This document shows, one piece after another, positions 1 through 8,561 of a DNA stretch of 64,000 nucleotides. The number at the start of each line of letters is the position of its first letter. Position 1 is the first letter of the stretch. Origin of the DNA: Leucobacter chironomi DSM 19883 (GTDB lineage: Bacteria; Actinomycetota; Actinomycetes; Actinomycetales; Microbacteriaceae). Under the pieces are notes generated by a model, which had not been told where the DNA came from, did not search any database, and worked only from the letters and a program-made list of their open reading frames with translations. Both the position numbers and the translations under genes were made by a program. The DNA lies in contig NZ_ATXU01000011.1 in assembly GCF_000421845.1 (NCBI RefSeq), positions 1 to 64,000 on the forward strand, read 5' to 3'.

Positions 1-221
1 TACGTCACGGCGGTCGGCACCGGAGTCGTGCCGGTGAGATCAAGGGAAGCCGAGAAGTCGGTGCCGATCACACCGGACCCGCTCACCACAGGTGTATTCA
101 CACCAATGAAGCCCGGCACTGCTGAAGCGGCCGCCGGAACGAGATTAAAAGACAGCAGGCCGAGCAGGGCTGCGAGCAGAAAAGACCATCGACGAAAACG
201 GCGAGGGGCGGGAGGTTGCAT
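1..221 (-). CDS. Partial secreted protein, 5' end only
   Basis: This is the first 73 codons of a gene that runs off the left edge of the window on the minus strand. Translation from the ATG at 221 gives a clear signal peptide: a basic start (Arg 7, 8, 10 and 11), a hydrophobic core with Phe-Leu-Leu and Leu-Leu-Gly-Leu-Leu, and an Ala-rich cleavage region near Ala-Ala-Ser-Ala (about residues 31-34). The mature part begins with small, Thr/Val/Gly/Ser-rich residues, as in bacterial Ig-like surface domains. The domain type cannot be named because the rest is missing. The gene lies downstream of the tRNA cluster and its terminator. Confidence 0.7.
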   Translation of the reverse strand, partial: MQPPAPRRFRRWSFLLAALLGLLSFNLVPAAASAVPGFIGVNTPVVSGSGVIGTDFSASLDLTGTTPVPTAVT

Positions 222-407
222 GTGTGGACCCGGATTCTATAGAGGCTGCCATAGCCACTCACTGAGGCCAAACGCCCCGGACGCCAGAATACCTTTAACT
301 TGGCCACCATCCAAAATTTTCCTTTGCGAGCACAGCCCGCACGCGAGCACACAAACCGTCGGCCCTGAGGGAAGATCCCCGCGCATCGCCCGCGGCGGAA
401 AATAAGA

Positions 408-440
408 GAACCCCCGCAAGTAGAAGCCTTGCGAGGGTTC
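408..440 (-). terminator. Rho-independent terminator after tRNA-Phe
   Basis: A 13-bp, nearly perfect stem (408-420 with 428-440) closes a short loop. Read on the minus strand it is followed by a T-rich run (TTCTCTTATTTT). It lies just after the 3' end of tRNA-Phe and probably ends that tRNA transcript. Confidence 0.75.
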
Positions 441-464
441 AGTAACGGTGTAATAGCCGTTACG

Positions 465-537
465 TGGCTCCGACCGGCATCGATCCGGTGACCTTTCGAT
501 TTTCAGTCGAACGCTCTACCAACTGAGCTACAGAGCC
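465..537 (-). tRNA. tRNA-Phe (GAA)
   Basis: The reverse complement folds as a tRNA. The 7-bp acceptor stem GGCTCTG/CGGAGCC has one G-T pair, the anticodon loop reads CTGAAAA with anticodon GAA, and a T-loop (GGATCGATGCC) is present. The discriminator base is A. CCA is not encoded, so it must be added after transcription. It is the last tRNA of the Glu-Asp-Phe series on this strand. Confidence 0.93.
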
Positions 538-569
538 GGGCAATCACTTTCATGGCGACCGCCAGAGAC

Positions 570-598
570 GAAGAAACCCTTCCGTAGAAGGGTTCTTC
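570..598 (-). terminator. Hairpin between tRNA-Asp and tRNA-Phe
   Basis: The arms 570-582 and 587-598 are complementary except for one bulged base and close a 4-nt loop. Read on the minus strand the stem ends in TTTCTTC. It is probably a terminator or a processing hairpin behind tRNA-Asp, which would make tRNA-Phe a separate or attenuated transcript. Confidence 0.5.
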
Positions 599-601
599 AT
601 C

Positions 602-678
602 TGGCGACCCTGACGGGACTTGAACCCGCGACCTCCGCCGTGACAGGGCGGCGCGCTAACCAACTGCGCCACAGGGCC
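602..678 (-). tRNA. tRNA-Asp (GTC)
   Basis: The reverse complement gives acceptor stem GGCCCTG/CAGGGTC, an anticodon loop CTGTCAC (anticodon GTC), a standard T-arm GGGTTCAAGTCCC, discriminator G and an encoded CCA. It lies 30 bp downstream of tRNA-Glu on the same strand. Confidence 0.94.
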
Positions 679-708
679 ATGGTGTATTCAATTGTATTCG
701 GTATTCAG

Positions 709-781
709 TGACCCCAACGGGATTCGAACCCGTGCTGCCGCCGTGAAAGGGCGGTGTCCTAGGCCGCTAAACGATGGGGCC
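709..781 (-). tRNA. tRNA-Glu (TTC)
   Basis: The reverse complement gives acceptor stem GGCCCCA/TGGGGTC (one G-T pair), an anticodon loop CTTTCAC (anticodon TTC) and T-arm GGGTTCGAATCCC. The discriminator is A and no CCA is encoded. It is the first tRNA of the minus-strand cluster Glu-Asp-Phe. Confidence 0.94.
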
Positions 782-897
782 GTTGCGACTTATTTCTAAC
801 TCGCTGGCTACCGAGATATGATCTTATGCGGGCAATCGGGTGGAGCGCAAATCGGGGCCGAGAAACGCGTATCCCTGGCGTGTCGCGAGGCGGTGAC

Positions 898-1182
898 TCA
901 GCCGCCGAGCGCCCGCTGCACCCGGTTGAGCGAGATGTTCTCGTGCAGCATGACACCCGAACTGGTGCGCTGCTCGAAGTGGTACCCCATCTTGCCGCGG
1001 GACAGCATCCCGATCAGATAGGGCTCGCTCGCGTTCCACATGATCCACGTCGGCTGCCCGAGCGCGTTCGTCCCCAAGTAGGTGATCTCGATGTCGCGCT
1101 CCCCGATACGCTGCACACTCGGCATCAGCGCGTTGTGCGAGAGGGCGACGCCGGAGTGTCCCGTCTGCTGCATCTCACTCAT
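898..1182 (-). CDS. Conserved hypothetical protein (94 aa)
   Basis: This is a small soluble protein with no signal peptide or membrane segment. It has a central stretch containing Tyr-Leu-Gly and Trp-Ile-Met-Trp, followed by a Lys-Met-Gly-Tyr-His motif. I do not recognise the family. A TAGGAT hexamer (1189-1194) lies exactly 6 nt before the ATG at 1182, so the message is probably leaderless. The reading frame has typical high-GC third positions, which supports real coding. Confidence 0.65.
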   Translation of the reverse strand: MSEMQQTGHSGVALSHNALMPSVQRIGERDIEITYLGTNALGQPTWIMWNASEPYLIGMLSRGKMGYHFEQRTSSGVMLHENISLNRVQRALGG

Positions 1183-1210
1183 AGCACGATCCTAGCGAAC
1201 GGGGCACCGA

Positions 1211-2581
1211 TTATGACAGGGCCGAGAAAAACGCGCCAGTCGCTCGCGCGAGGCCGTGGAGGTCGTCGACGTGGGCGAGTTCGCGCGCCGAGTGCATCGA
1301 CAGCAGCGGCACACCGACGTCGACGGTGCGAATACCGAGCCGCGTCGCGGTGAGCGGGCCGATCGTGGATCCGCACGGCGAGGTGTTGTTCGACACGAAC
1401 TGCTGGGTCTGCACGCCGGCGGACTCGCACACCCGCAACCACAGCGCCGCACCGTGCGCGTCGCTGGCGTAGCGCTGGTTGGCGTTCACCTTGAGCATCG
1501 GACCCCTGCCCGCGAGCGGCTGCACCCGCGGATCGTGCCGCTCGGGGTAGTTGGGATGCACCGAGTGCCCCGCATCGGCCGAGAGGCACCACGACCGCGC
1601 GAGCGCACGCGCCGAGTCCTCCACCGAGGCGTCGAGCCCGGCACGGAGGCGCCCCAGCACCTCCTCGAGGAACGGGCCGCAGGCGCCCGAGCGGGTCTCC
1701 GATCCGAGCTCTTCATGATCGAAGGCGGCGAGCACCGCGATGGTGCCGGGTGCGGGCTCACCGGCGAGCAGTGCCACGAGCCCCGCGACGGTGGAGCTGA
1801 GATTGTCGAGCCGGGGCGAGGCGTAGAGCTCGCCGTGCACGCCGATGCGCGCGGGAGGCTGGGTGTCGTGCAGGCGCACATCGGTGCCGGCGATCTCATC
1901 GGCGGAGACCCCGGCGGCTGCGGCGAGCATCCCGAGCACCGACGACGACTCGGAACCGTCTCCCGCGGTCGGCACGAGTCCGATCACGGGCTGCGTGTGA
2001 CGCTGCCGGTCGAGGGTGAGGCCCGAGTTCACCTCTCGATCGAGGTGAATCGCGAGCTGCGGGATTCGAGCCACGGCTCCGGTGCGCACGAGGTGCTCGT
2101 CCCCGTCGCGGGTAACGATGCGGCCGGCGAACTCGAGATCGCGGTCGAGCCATGAGTTGAGCAGCGGGCCGCCGTACACTTCGACGCCGACCTGGCTCCA
2201 GCCGTGCGCGGCGAAGTCAGGCTGCGGCTTGACCGTGAAGCCCGGCGAGTCGGTGTGACACCCGAGCACCCGCACGGGGCTGTCCGCCGCGATCTTCTTC
2301 CCCGCGCGCCAGGCGATCAGCGCTCCGTCGCGGCGCACGAAACCTCGCGAGCCGTCGGCGATCGACTGCCACGCCTCGGTCTCGTCGTGCGCGACGAAGT
2401 CGGCCGCGTCGAGCGCCTTCTCCAGAGCGACAGCGGCGTGGTACGACGACGGGGCCTCGGCGATGAACTCGGAGAGGTAGTCGATGTAGGCGTCGCGGTC
2501 TTTGAGCAGGTGCTGCGGCGCGCGAGCCGACCGACCGCCGCGACGGGCGCGGCGGGAGGCCGAGGGGGTCGCGTCACTCAT
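1211..2581 (-). CDS. apeB: M18 family aminopeptidase (aspartyl aminopeptidase type)
   Basis: This is a cytosolic zinc-dependent exopeptidase that removes N-terminal residues, preferring acidic ones in the best studied M18 members. At 456 aa it matches the family's usual length. Visible landmarks are Gly-Cys-His-Thr-Asp-Ser-Pro (His about 109, first metal ligand), Asp-His-Glu-Glu-Leu-Gly near residue 290 (catalytic Glu pair and metal site) and Ser-Ala-Asp-Ala-Gly-His-Ser-Val-His-Pro near 330-340. The start overlaps the end of the upstream M17 gene by 8 nt (ATGAGTGA), so the two peptidases are translationally coupled and probably work together in peptide turnover. Substrate preference is family knowledge, not visible here. 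Confidence 0.9.
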   Translation of the reverse strand: MSDATPSASRRARRGGRSARAPQHLLKDRDAYIDYLSEFIAEAPSSYHAAVALEKALDAADFVAHDETEAWQSIADGSRGFVRRDGALIAWRAGKKIAADSPVRVLGCHTDSPGFTVKPQPDFAAHGWSQVGVEVYGGPLLNSWLDRDLEFAGRIVTRDGDEHLVRTGAVARIPQLAIHLDREVNSGLTLDRQRHTQPVIGLVPTAGDGSESSSVLGMLAAAAGVSADEIAGTDVRLHDTQPPARIGVHGELYASPRLDNLSSTVAGLVALLAGEPAPGTIAVLAAFDHEELGSETRSGACGPFLEEVLGRLRAGLDASVEDSARALARSWCLSADAGHSVHPNYPERHDPRVQPLAGRGPMLKVNANQRYASDAHGAALWLRVCESAGVQTQQFVSNNTSPCGSTIGPLTATRLGIRTVDVGVPLLSMHSARELAHVDDLHGLARATGAFFSALS

Positions 2582-4154
2582 GGTCGGCGGCCGTCTCGGC
2601 GATGTCGGTCTCGGGAGTGTCGGTCTCCCCCGCGGGCGCCTCGAATGCGGTCGCGAACTCGGCGAGCAGCCGCGCGCCGAATCCGGTCGAACCGACCGAG
2701 CGCCACAGTTCGTCGCTTTCGGCCTGCATGGTGCCGGCGATGTCGAGGTGCCCCCAGGGCAGACCGTCGACGAACTCGTTGAGGAAGAGCGCGGCGAGGA
2801 TCACGCCGGCGTACTGCCCGCCGATGTTCGAGAGATCGGCGACGTTCGACTTGAGCTGGTCTCGGTAGCGGTGGTCGAGCGGGAAGCGCCAGATGTTCTC
2901 GTCGGTGGTGTCGGCCGCGGCCTGCAACTGCTCGGCGACCGAGTCGTTGTTGGCGAGCATCGCGGCGGTGCGCGTGCCGAGCGCCATCATCGCCGCACCG
3001 GTGAGGGTGGCGATGTCGACGATCGCGTCGGGGCGCCGTTCCTCCTCAGTGGCGAGCACGAGGCCGTCGGCCATCACGAGGCGACCCTCGGCGTCGGTGT
3101 TCTTCACCTCGACGGTCTTGCCGCCGCGGATCGTGAGCACGTCGCCCAGCTTGGTAGCACTGCCGGAAGGCATGTTGTCGGTGCACATGAGCCAGCCGGT
3201 GACCGCGGTGGTGGCTCCGAGATCACGCAGGGCGGTCATCGACGCGAACACTGCGGCGGCGCCCATCATGTCGAACTTCATGGCGGCGTGCATCGCGTTC
3301 GACGGCTTCAGGCTGATGCCGCCCGAGTCGTACATGATGCCCTTGCCGATGAGCGCGAGATGCCCCTCGGCGTCGGCGAGCGCGGTGCCCTCGGGGCGGT
3401 ACGAGACCTTGATCATGCGGGGCTCCTCGACGCTGCCCGCGTTGACTCCGAGCAGACCGCCGGTGCCGAGCTGCATGAGCGCCTCGCGGTCGAAGACCTC
3501 GACCTCGAGCCCGAACTCGGGCGCGAGGCGCCGGGCGACCTCGGCGAACTTGACGGCGCTGAGGTGGCGGGGCGGGGTGTTCGCGAGATCGCGCGAGATG
3601 GCCGCGGTGCGAGCGAGGACCAGGCCCCGCTCGACGCCGTACTCGGCGTCTTCCGCGTGCTCCTCGCCGATCTGCAGCATGAGCTCTTCGAGGGCGACGG
3701 TCTTGGGGTCGCTCTTCAGTGCGTCGTAGCGGTAGCGCGCGAGCACTGCGCCCTCGATCGCGGCCTGCACGGCCACCTCGGCATCCCACTCGCCCGAGGC
3801 CAGCAGCCCGGTCAAGTCGACCGCGATCCGCGACTCCTCGCGCGCCGCGCGCGTGAACGCGGCGACGGCGTCGCGCAGGCGGGCGTCGCTGTCGATCCCG
3901 GCCTTGCCGGTGCCCACGAGCACCCGCAGCGGGGTGCCGGGCAGCAGCAGGGTCTGGTTCTCGGCACCGGTGAAGCCGGCTGCGGCGAGCGCGTCACGGC
4001 CGATCTCGGCGACGCCCTCGGGCAGCTCGCCCTCGGCCGGCACGAACACGGCCAGCGCGCCGGGGTCGGCGGGCGGCTGCGAGGAGACGCTGACGCTCGT
4101 GGCGTGCGCGAGAGAAGGGACGGGATCGAAGGCGGGATCAATCACAACGGTCAT
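2574..4154 (-). CDS. pepA: Leucyl aminopeptidase, M17 family
   Basis: This is a cytosolic di-metal aminopeptidase of about 526 aa that releases N-terminal residues such as leucine from peptides. The family signature Asn-Thr-Asp-Ala-Glu-Gly-Arg-Leu lies near residue 350. The upstream metal-binding stretch, Gly-Lys-Gly-Ile-Met-Tyr-Asp-Ser-Gly-Gly, carries the conserved Lys and Asp. The N-terminal macro-like domain is degenerate, as is normal. TAGGCT (4161-4166) sits exactly 6 nt before the ATG, so translation probably starts on a leaderless mRNA. It is the first gene of a two-gene operon with the M18 peptidase. Confidence 0.93.
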   Translation of the reverse strand: MTVVIDPAFDPVPSLAHATSVSVSSQPPADPGALAVFVPAEGELPEGVAEIGRDALAAAGFTGAENQTLLLPGTPLRVLVGTGKAGIDSDARLRDAVAAFTRAAREESRIAVDLTGLLASGEWDAEVAVQAAIEGAVLARYRYDALKSDPKTVALEELMLQIGEEHAEDAEYGVERGLVLARTAAISRDLANTPPRHLSAVKFAEVARRLAPEFGLEVEVFDREALMQLGTGGLLGVNAGSVEEPRMIKVSYRPEGTALADAEGHLALIGKGIMYDSGGISLKPSNAMHAAMKFDMMGAAAVFASMTALRDLGATTAVTGWLMCTDNMPSGSATKLGDVLTIRGGKTVEVKNTDAEGRLVMADGLVLATEEERRPDAIVDIATLTGAAMMALGTRTAAMLANNDSVAEQLQAAADTTDENIWRFPLDHRYRDQLKSNVADLSNIGGQYAGVILAALFLNEFVDGLPWGHLDIAGTMQAESDELWRSVGSTGFGARLLAEFATAFEAPAGETDTPETDIAETAADHE

Positions 4155-4199
4155 GGCTTCAGCCTACTCGGGGCCTCCGACATTCCCCCGAGACGTTCG

Positions 4200-4440
4200 C
4201 TGCCGGCGCCTCGGCGTTGCAGCCGTGCCCGCACCGGCAGCCCCGCCCGCACCCGCAACCCCACCCGCAGCCCCGCCCGCACCCGCAGTCGAATCGAGGT
4301 CACTTTTAGCCGTGTCGAAGCACGACATGCGGCCAAAAGTGACCTCGATTCCCCGAAAGGCCGGGGCAAGGTCAGGGGCGGGGGCCAAGGCCGGGGTCGG
4401 GGCCGGGGTCAGGGCCGGGGCCGGGGCCGGAGCCTGCTCA
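4200..4440. repeat. C-rich / palindrome / G-rich low-complexity block
   Basis: The 312-nt gap between pepA and the ABC permease holds no gene. Its first part (about 4205-4290) is built from CCCGCA/CCCCG-type C-rich repeats. Its last part (about 4357-4432) is built from GGGGCC/GGGGTC-type G-rich repeats with many runs of four or more G. A long palindrome sits between them. The two tracts are roughly complementary, so the whole block is a large imperfect inverted repeat with G-quadruplex potential on both strands. Confidence 0.7.
4291..4351. repeat. 61-nt hairpin palindrome
   Basis: The 22-nt arms 4291-4312 and 4330-4351 are reverse complements except for one position. A further inner stem (TGTCG with CGACA) lies in the loop, giving an almost continuous hairpin. 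It lies upstream of pepA and downstream of the FtsX-type permease gene, so it could end the permease transcript. Confidence 0.85.
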
Positions 4441-4466
4441 GCTCGGACCCAGACCCAGGCCCGCCG

Positions 4467-5855
4467 TCACTGCGCCGCGAGCGCAGCCACGGGCGAGACG
4501 CGGATCGCGCGCCGCGCGGGTGCCGCCGCGGCGACGAGGGCGAGCACCAGGCCGAACACGGCGACCCCGCCGATGATGGGCCACGGCACCGTGGGCGCCA
4601 TGAGGCCGGCCTGCGATCCGAGCAGGGACTGCGCGGCGGCCCACCCGTAGAAGACGCCGAGCAGCAGGCCGAATCCGAGGGCGGTGAGGGTCATCTGCGC
4701 GCTCTCGACGAGCACCATGCGGCGCACCTGGGCGCCGGTGAAGCCGAGCACGCGCAGCAGGCCGAGTTCGCGGGTGCGCTGGAGCACGCTCAGCGAGAGC
4801 GTGTTCACGAGACCGACGGCGGCGATGACCGCCGAGAACCCGACGAGACCGGTGAAGACCGCGGTGGTGACCGCGAGGGTCTCGGCGAGGCCGGCCTTGA
4901 GCGCGGGCGAGTGCGCGAACGCCTGCAGCGTCATCGTCTCGTAGCTCGCGAGCGCCACGGCGAACATCGTGACGAGGGTGACGCCGATCACGAGGCCGAT
5001 GGTGGATCGTGCGCTGCGCTCCGGGAAGCGCACGGCGTTCGCCACCGCCAGCCGCCCTGACGGTCCCCGCCCGAGTGCGCGCCCCGAGAGCCGCAGCAGC
5101 GGCGGCATGACGAGGTGAGCCCCGAGCGCGATCCCGGTGAAGGAGAGGATGCCGCCGAGGAACGAGATCAGCAGTGCGAGCGGGGTCATCAGTCCGAGCA
5201 CGATGCCGATCGCGAGCAGCGCGGCGCCGGTGACGAGCAGGATCGTCGCCCACACCGTGCGCGCGGGGCGGCGGCGCGACTGCTCGGCGGGCAGTTCGAT
5301 GGCGGCACCGGTCGCGGCGATCGGCGAGACGCGGCCGACGCGTCGCGATCCGGACCATGCCGCCGCCCAGGTCGTGAGCGCCACGACCCCGACCGCGACG
5401 AGTGCCAGCGGATCGAAGAGGGGGTAGTCGCGACCCGCGGGGAGCCAGCCGAGCTGCGGCCCCCACGCGGTGACCGCCGCGCAGAGCGCCACGGCGATCC
5501 CGAATCCCGCGACCCCGCCGACGAGGCCCGCGACGAGCCCCTCCCCCGCGATCCTGGCCCGGACGCGAGCCGAGCTCGCGCCGACCAGGCGCAGCAGGGC
5601 GATGGTGCGGGTGCGGCCCGCGATGATGGTCGAGAAGGTGTTGGCGGTGACGATCGCGCCCACGTAGAGCGCGATCATGATGAAGATGAGCGCGACCATC
5701 ATGAGCACGGCGCGGAAGGTGCCGCTCTCTTCGATGACGGCTGGGTCGATCGCGGCGGTGAGGATCCCGGTGAACAGGATCAGCGTCACCGCGAACAGCG
5801 CCGACAGCGCCGACACGATGAGCGTGGAGGCGTGCTCGCGCAGCATGGCGATCAT
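4467..5855 (-). CDS. ABC transporter permease, FtsX/MacB type
   Basis: This is a 462-aa membrane protein and the partner of the ATPase encoded just upstream. It has an N-terminal hydrophobic helix, a cluster of helices around residues 45-140, a central pair near 200-250, and a second FtsX-like block near 315-450. The Leu-Leu-Arg-Leu-Val-Gly-Ala-Ser and Leu-Gly-Leu-Leu-Arg-Val-Leu-Gly-Phe motifs typical of FtsX domains are present in both halves, so two FtsX domains are present. Such pairs usually export or extract lipids, peptides or drugs rather than import. Its ATG overlaps the ATPase stop (ATGA). The substrate is unknown. Confidence 0.85.
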   Translation of the reverse strand: MIAMLREHASTLIVSALSALFAVTLILFTGILTAAIDPAVIEESGTFRAVLMMVALIFIMIALYVGAIVTANTFSTIIAGRTRTIALLRLVGASSARVRARIAGEGLVAGLVGGVAGFGIAVALCAAVTAWGPQLGWLPAGRDYPLFDPLALVAVGVVALTTWAAAWSGSRRVGRVSPIAATGAAIELPAEQSRRRPARTVWATILLVTGAALLAIGIVLGLMTPLALLISFLGGILSFTGIALGAHLVMPPLLRLSGRALGRGPSGRLAVANAVRFPERSARSTIGLVIGVTLVTMFAVALASYETMTLQAFAHSPALKAGLAETLAVTTAVFTGLVGFSAVIAAVGLVNTLSLSVLQRTRELGLLRVLGFTGAQVRRMVLVESAQMTLTALGFGLLLGVFYGWAAAQSLLGSQAGLMAPTVPWPIIGGVAVFGLVLALVAAAAPARRAIRVSPVAALAAQ

Positions 5856-6628
5856 GCGGCGGCCCCGGCGGCGACCGACTCGAGGTTCAGCATCGTCTCG
5901 GAGATCTCCTCGGCGGTCATCGCCTCGCGATCAGAGACGATGCGGCCGTCCGCGAGGAACAGGATGCGGTCGGCGTGGCTCGCCGCGACGGGGTCGTGGG
6001 TGACCATCGCGATGGTCTGGCCGCCGGTGCGGGTGGCGGATCGCAGCAGGCCGAGCACCTCGCGCCCGGTGCGGGAGTCGAGGGCGCCCGTGGGCTCGTC
6101 GGCGAAGATCACGTCGGGCTGCGTCGCGAGGGCGCGCGCGATCGCGACCCGCTGCTGCTGGCCGCCCGACAGCTCGTGCGGGCGGTGCTTCAGGCGGTTC
6201 GCGAGGCCGAGTGATTCGACGAGCGCACCGATGCGGTGCTGCTCCTCGGCGTTCGGCCGGCGCCCGTCGAGCTCGAACGGCAGCCGCAGGTTGCCCATCA
6301 CATCGAGGGTGGGCACGAGGTTGAACGACTGGAACACGAATCCGATGCGGCGCCTGCGCAGCTTCGTGAGCGCGGCATCGCCGAGCTTCGTGATCTCGTC
6401 GTCGCCCAGCCAGACCCGCCCCTCGCTGGGGGTGTCGAGGCCGGCCATCACGTGCATGAGGGTGGACTTGCCGGATCCGGAAGGCCCCATGATCGCGGTG
6501 AACTGGCCGCGTCTGATCCCGATCGAGACGTCGTCGAGCGCAGTGACCCGCTGCGGTCCCGATCCGTAGTGCTTGCCGAGGTGGGCGACGCGCGCCACCA
6601 GTCCCATATCGCTCGAGTGAATCTCCAT
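5852..6628 (-). CDS. ABC transporter ATP-binding protein (LolD/MacB type)
   Basis: This is a 258-aa nucleotide-binding subunit. Walker A is GPSGSGKS, the signature motif is LSGGQQQR and Walker B runs into FADEPTGALDS, the form typical of the LolD/MacB export class. The H-loop follows in TMVTHDP. The start is taken at the ATG at 6628; a longer in-frame extension to 6760 would cover the divergent promoter gap and has no homology-like content. It is translationally coupled to the FtsX-type permease downstream. The gap to the divergent oxidoreductase is 130 bp. Confidence 0.88.
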   Translation of the reverse strand: MEIHSSDMGLVARVAHLGKHYGSGPQRVTALDDVSIGIRRGQFTAIMGPSGSGKSTLMHVMAGLDTPSEGRVWLGDDEITKLGDAALTKLRRRRIGFVFQSFNLVPTLDVMGNLRLPFELDGRRPNAEEQHRIGALVESLGLANRLKHRPHELSGGQQQRVAIARALATQPDVIFADEPTGALDSRTGREVLGLLRSATRTGGQTIAMVTHDPVAASHADRILFLADGRIVSDREAMTAEEISETMLNLESVAAGAAA

Positions 6629-6758
6629 GCTCACGAAGCTACGGGCGCGTCGGCGGATCGCGGATCGCCCTTCAGTACCGTCGGCATGGTCCCCGGGTAC
6701 CGTTCGCCGGCGTGCGGAACGGCGGGAATAGCTCGGCGATGCGCACGTTGCATCCCCC

Positions 6759-7808
6759 ATGAGAGCTTTCGGATTCCTGTCCTTCGGGCATTACGGACCG
6801 GTGCCGGGGTCGCGCGTGCGCACCGCGGGCGACATGCTGAGGCAGACGATCGAACTGGCGGAGGGCGCCGATGAGATTGGCGTGAACGGCGCCTACGTGC
6901 GCGTGCACCACTTCGCACGGCAGGCGGCATCGCCGATCCCGCTGCTCACCGCGATGGCGGCCCGCACGGAGCGCATCGAGGTGGGCACCGGCGTGATCGA
7001 CATGCGCTACGAGAACCCGCTGTATCTCGCCGAGGAGGCGGCCGCGCTCGATCTCATCGCTGATGGGCGGATCGCGCTCGGCGTGAGCCGGGGATCCCCC
7101 GAGACGGCGCTGCGCGGCTACGAGGCGTTCGGGTACACGGGTTCGGCGGATCCGCGCGGCGCCGACCTGGCGCGCGACAAGTTCGAACGCTTCATCCAGG
7201 CGATCGACGGGGAGGGGCTCGTCGACAGCGATCCGCAGATGGCCCCGCCCGGCCGCCTCGCGATCGAACCGCGCTCGCCGGGGCTGCGCGACCGCATCTG
7301 GTGGGGCGCCGGATCACGCGACACCGCCGAGTGGGTGGGCCGGCAGGGCCTCAACCTCATGAGTTCCACGCTGCTCACCGAGGCGACCGGCCAGCCGTTC
7401 CACGAGCTGCAGCGCGAGCAGATCGAGCGGTTCCGCGCCGCGTACCGCGAGGCCGGCCACACGGGTGCACCGCGGGTGTCGGTGAGCCGCAGCGTCTTCC
7501 CGCTCGTGAGCGAGCAGGACGAGATGTTCTTCGGCGCGCGCGGCCGCGACGGGCAGGACCAGGTCGGGATCATCGACGGCCTCCGCTCGACGTTCGGCAA
7601 GACCTACGCCGACACCCCCGATCGCCTCATCGACCAGCTGCGCGCCGACGAGGCGGTGATGGCGGCCGACACCCTCATGCTCACGATCCCGAATCAGCTC
7701 GGTCCGGAGTACAACCTGCACGTGCTGCAGGCCTTCGCCGAGCACGTCGCCCCCGCCCTCGGCTGGCAGCCCAACACGGAGGGCCCCGTGGAGGGGTACG
7801 CGGTGTAA
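6759..7808 (+). CDS. LLM-class flavin-dependent oxidoreductase
   Basis: This is a 349-aa luciferase-like monooxygenase of the bacterial luciferase fold, using FMNH2 or F420 as in other family members. It has the usual start (Phe-Gly-Phe-Leu-Ser-Phe-Gly-His-Tyr), an Arg-Ile-Glu-Val-Gly-Thr-Gly-Val core strand near residue 70, and the Asp-Gly-Arg-Ile-Ala-Leu-Gly-Val-Ser-Arg-Gly motif near 105-115. It is divergent from the ABC export pair. No clear Shine-Dalgarno sequence precedes the ATG. The substrate cannot be told from the sequence. Confidence 0.85.
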   Translation: MRAFGFLSFGHYGPVPGSRVRTAGDMLRQTIELAEGADEIGVNGAYVRVHHFARQAASPIPLLTAMAARTERIEVGTGVIDMRYENPLYLAEEAAALDLIADGRIALGVSRGSPETALRGYEAFGYTGSADPRGADLARDKFERFIQAIDGEGLVDSDPQMAPPGRLAIEPRSPGLRDRIWWGAGSRDTAEWVGRQGLNLMSSTLLTEATGQPFHELQREQIERFRAAYREAGHTGAPRVSVSRSVFPLVSEQDEMFFGARGRDGQDQVGIIDGLRSTFGKTYADTPDRLIDQLRADEAVMAADTLMLTIPNQLGPEYNLHVLQAFAEHVAPALGWQPNTEGPVEGYAV

Positions 7809-7826
7809 GGCCGTACCCCTGCGCGC

Positions 7827-7882
7827 CGAAAGGCGGGTTTCGCATGGGGATCGCGGGGACCGGGTGCGAAACTCGCCTCTCG
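7827..7882. repeat. Intergenic palindromic repeat, copy 1
   Basis: The 18-nt arms 7827-7844 and 7865-7882 pair with two mismatches around a 20-nt loop. The left arm begins CGAAAGGCGGG. A closely related palindrome is found at 8562-8617, on the other side of the acetyltransferase gene, so this is a repeat family and not a chance hairpin. Confidence 0.8.
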
Positions 7883-7957
7883 ATGGTCGGAGTCGGCGGA
7901 GCGAGGCAGGTGCGGGGCGGCGGGAGCGCAGTGCGCGAGCCGGACATCCGCCGCAAC

Positions 7958-7963
7958 TACACT
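7958..7963 (+). promoter_or_regulatory. -10 element TACACT before leaderless GTG
   Basis: TACACT lies 7 nt upstream of the GTG start at 7971, which is the spacing expected when transcription begins at the start codon. Confidence 0.5.
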
Positions 7964-7970
7964 GGGGTGG

Positions 7971-8429
7971 GTGCATGAAGCGCCTGATCTGACCATCCGC
8001 GCCTGCCTCGGCTCGCAGGAGCACCCCGCCCTCGTCTCGATCTGGCGGAGCGCGGTGGATGCCACCCATGATTTCCTCTCGGAGCAGGATCGCGACGCCA
8101 TCGAGGCGCAGCTCGCGGGAGCCTATTTCCCGCAGGTGACGCTGACCGTGACCGAGCTCGCAGGGCGCCCGGTCGGCTTTGCCGGGGTGGCGGGGCAGAG
8201 CCTCGAGATGCTCTTCGTCGACGCGGGCCTGCACGGCCGCGGCATCGGCAGTGCGTTGCTCGCGCACGTCGTCCGCACCGCCGGGGTGCGCGCTGTCGAC
8301 GTGAACGAGCAAAACCCCTCGGCGGCGGCGTTCTACCTGCGCCACGGCTTCACCGTCGCGGGCCGCAGCGAAGTCGATGGCGAAGGCCGCCCGTACCCCC
8401 TGCTGCACCTGACCCGGTCGCTCGCCTGA
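7971..8429 (+). CDS. GNAT acetyltransferase, YjaB-like
   Basis: This is a 152-aa single-domain GNAT protein. Acetyl-CoA binding is marked by the Gly-Leu-His-Gly-Arg-Gly-Ile-Gly-Ser loop near residues 86-94. The stretches Val-Asp-Ala-Thr-His-Asp-Phe-Leu near the start and Asp-Val-Asn-Glu-Gln-Asn plus Gly-Arg-Ser-Glu-Val-Asp near the end match what I know of E. coli YjaB. The substrate of YjaB proteins is not settled. The GTG start is chosen because the next in-frame start is much later. Palindromic repeats flank the gene on both sides. Confidence 0.85.
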   Translation: MHEAPDLTIRACLGSQEHPALVSIWRSAVDATHDFLSEQDRDAIEAQLAGAYFPQVTLTVTELAGRPVGFAGVAGQSLEMLFVDAGLHGRGIGSALLAHVVRTAGVRAVDVNEQNPSAAAFYLRHGFTVAGRSEVDGEGRPYPLLHLTRSLA

Positions 8430-8561
8430 CCCGCCCGGGTCCGACTGACCCCGCGCAGGCGGGCCTGATCCGCCCCGTCCGCGCCCCGCTCACCCCACCC
8501 GCACTTCTCCCCACCCGCGCCCATACCCCATACCCCACACCTCTCCCGGCGGCGCCCTCGC

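Noticed and set aside
98-352. An 84-codon minus-strand frame near the left edge
   Set aside because: It overlaps the better signal-peptide frame that starts at 221 and has an atypical composition for this genome.
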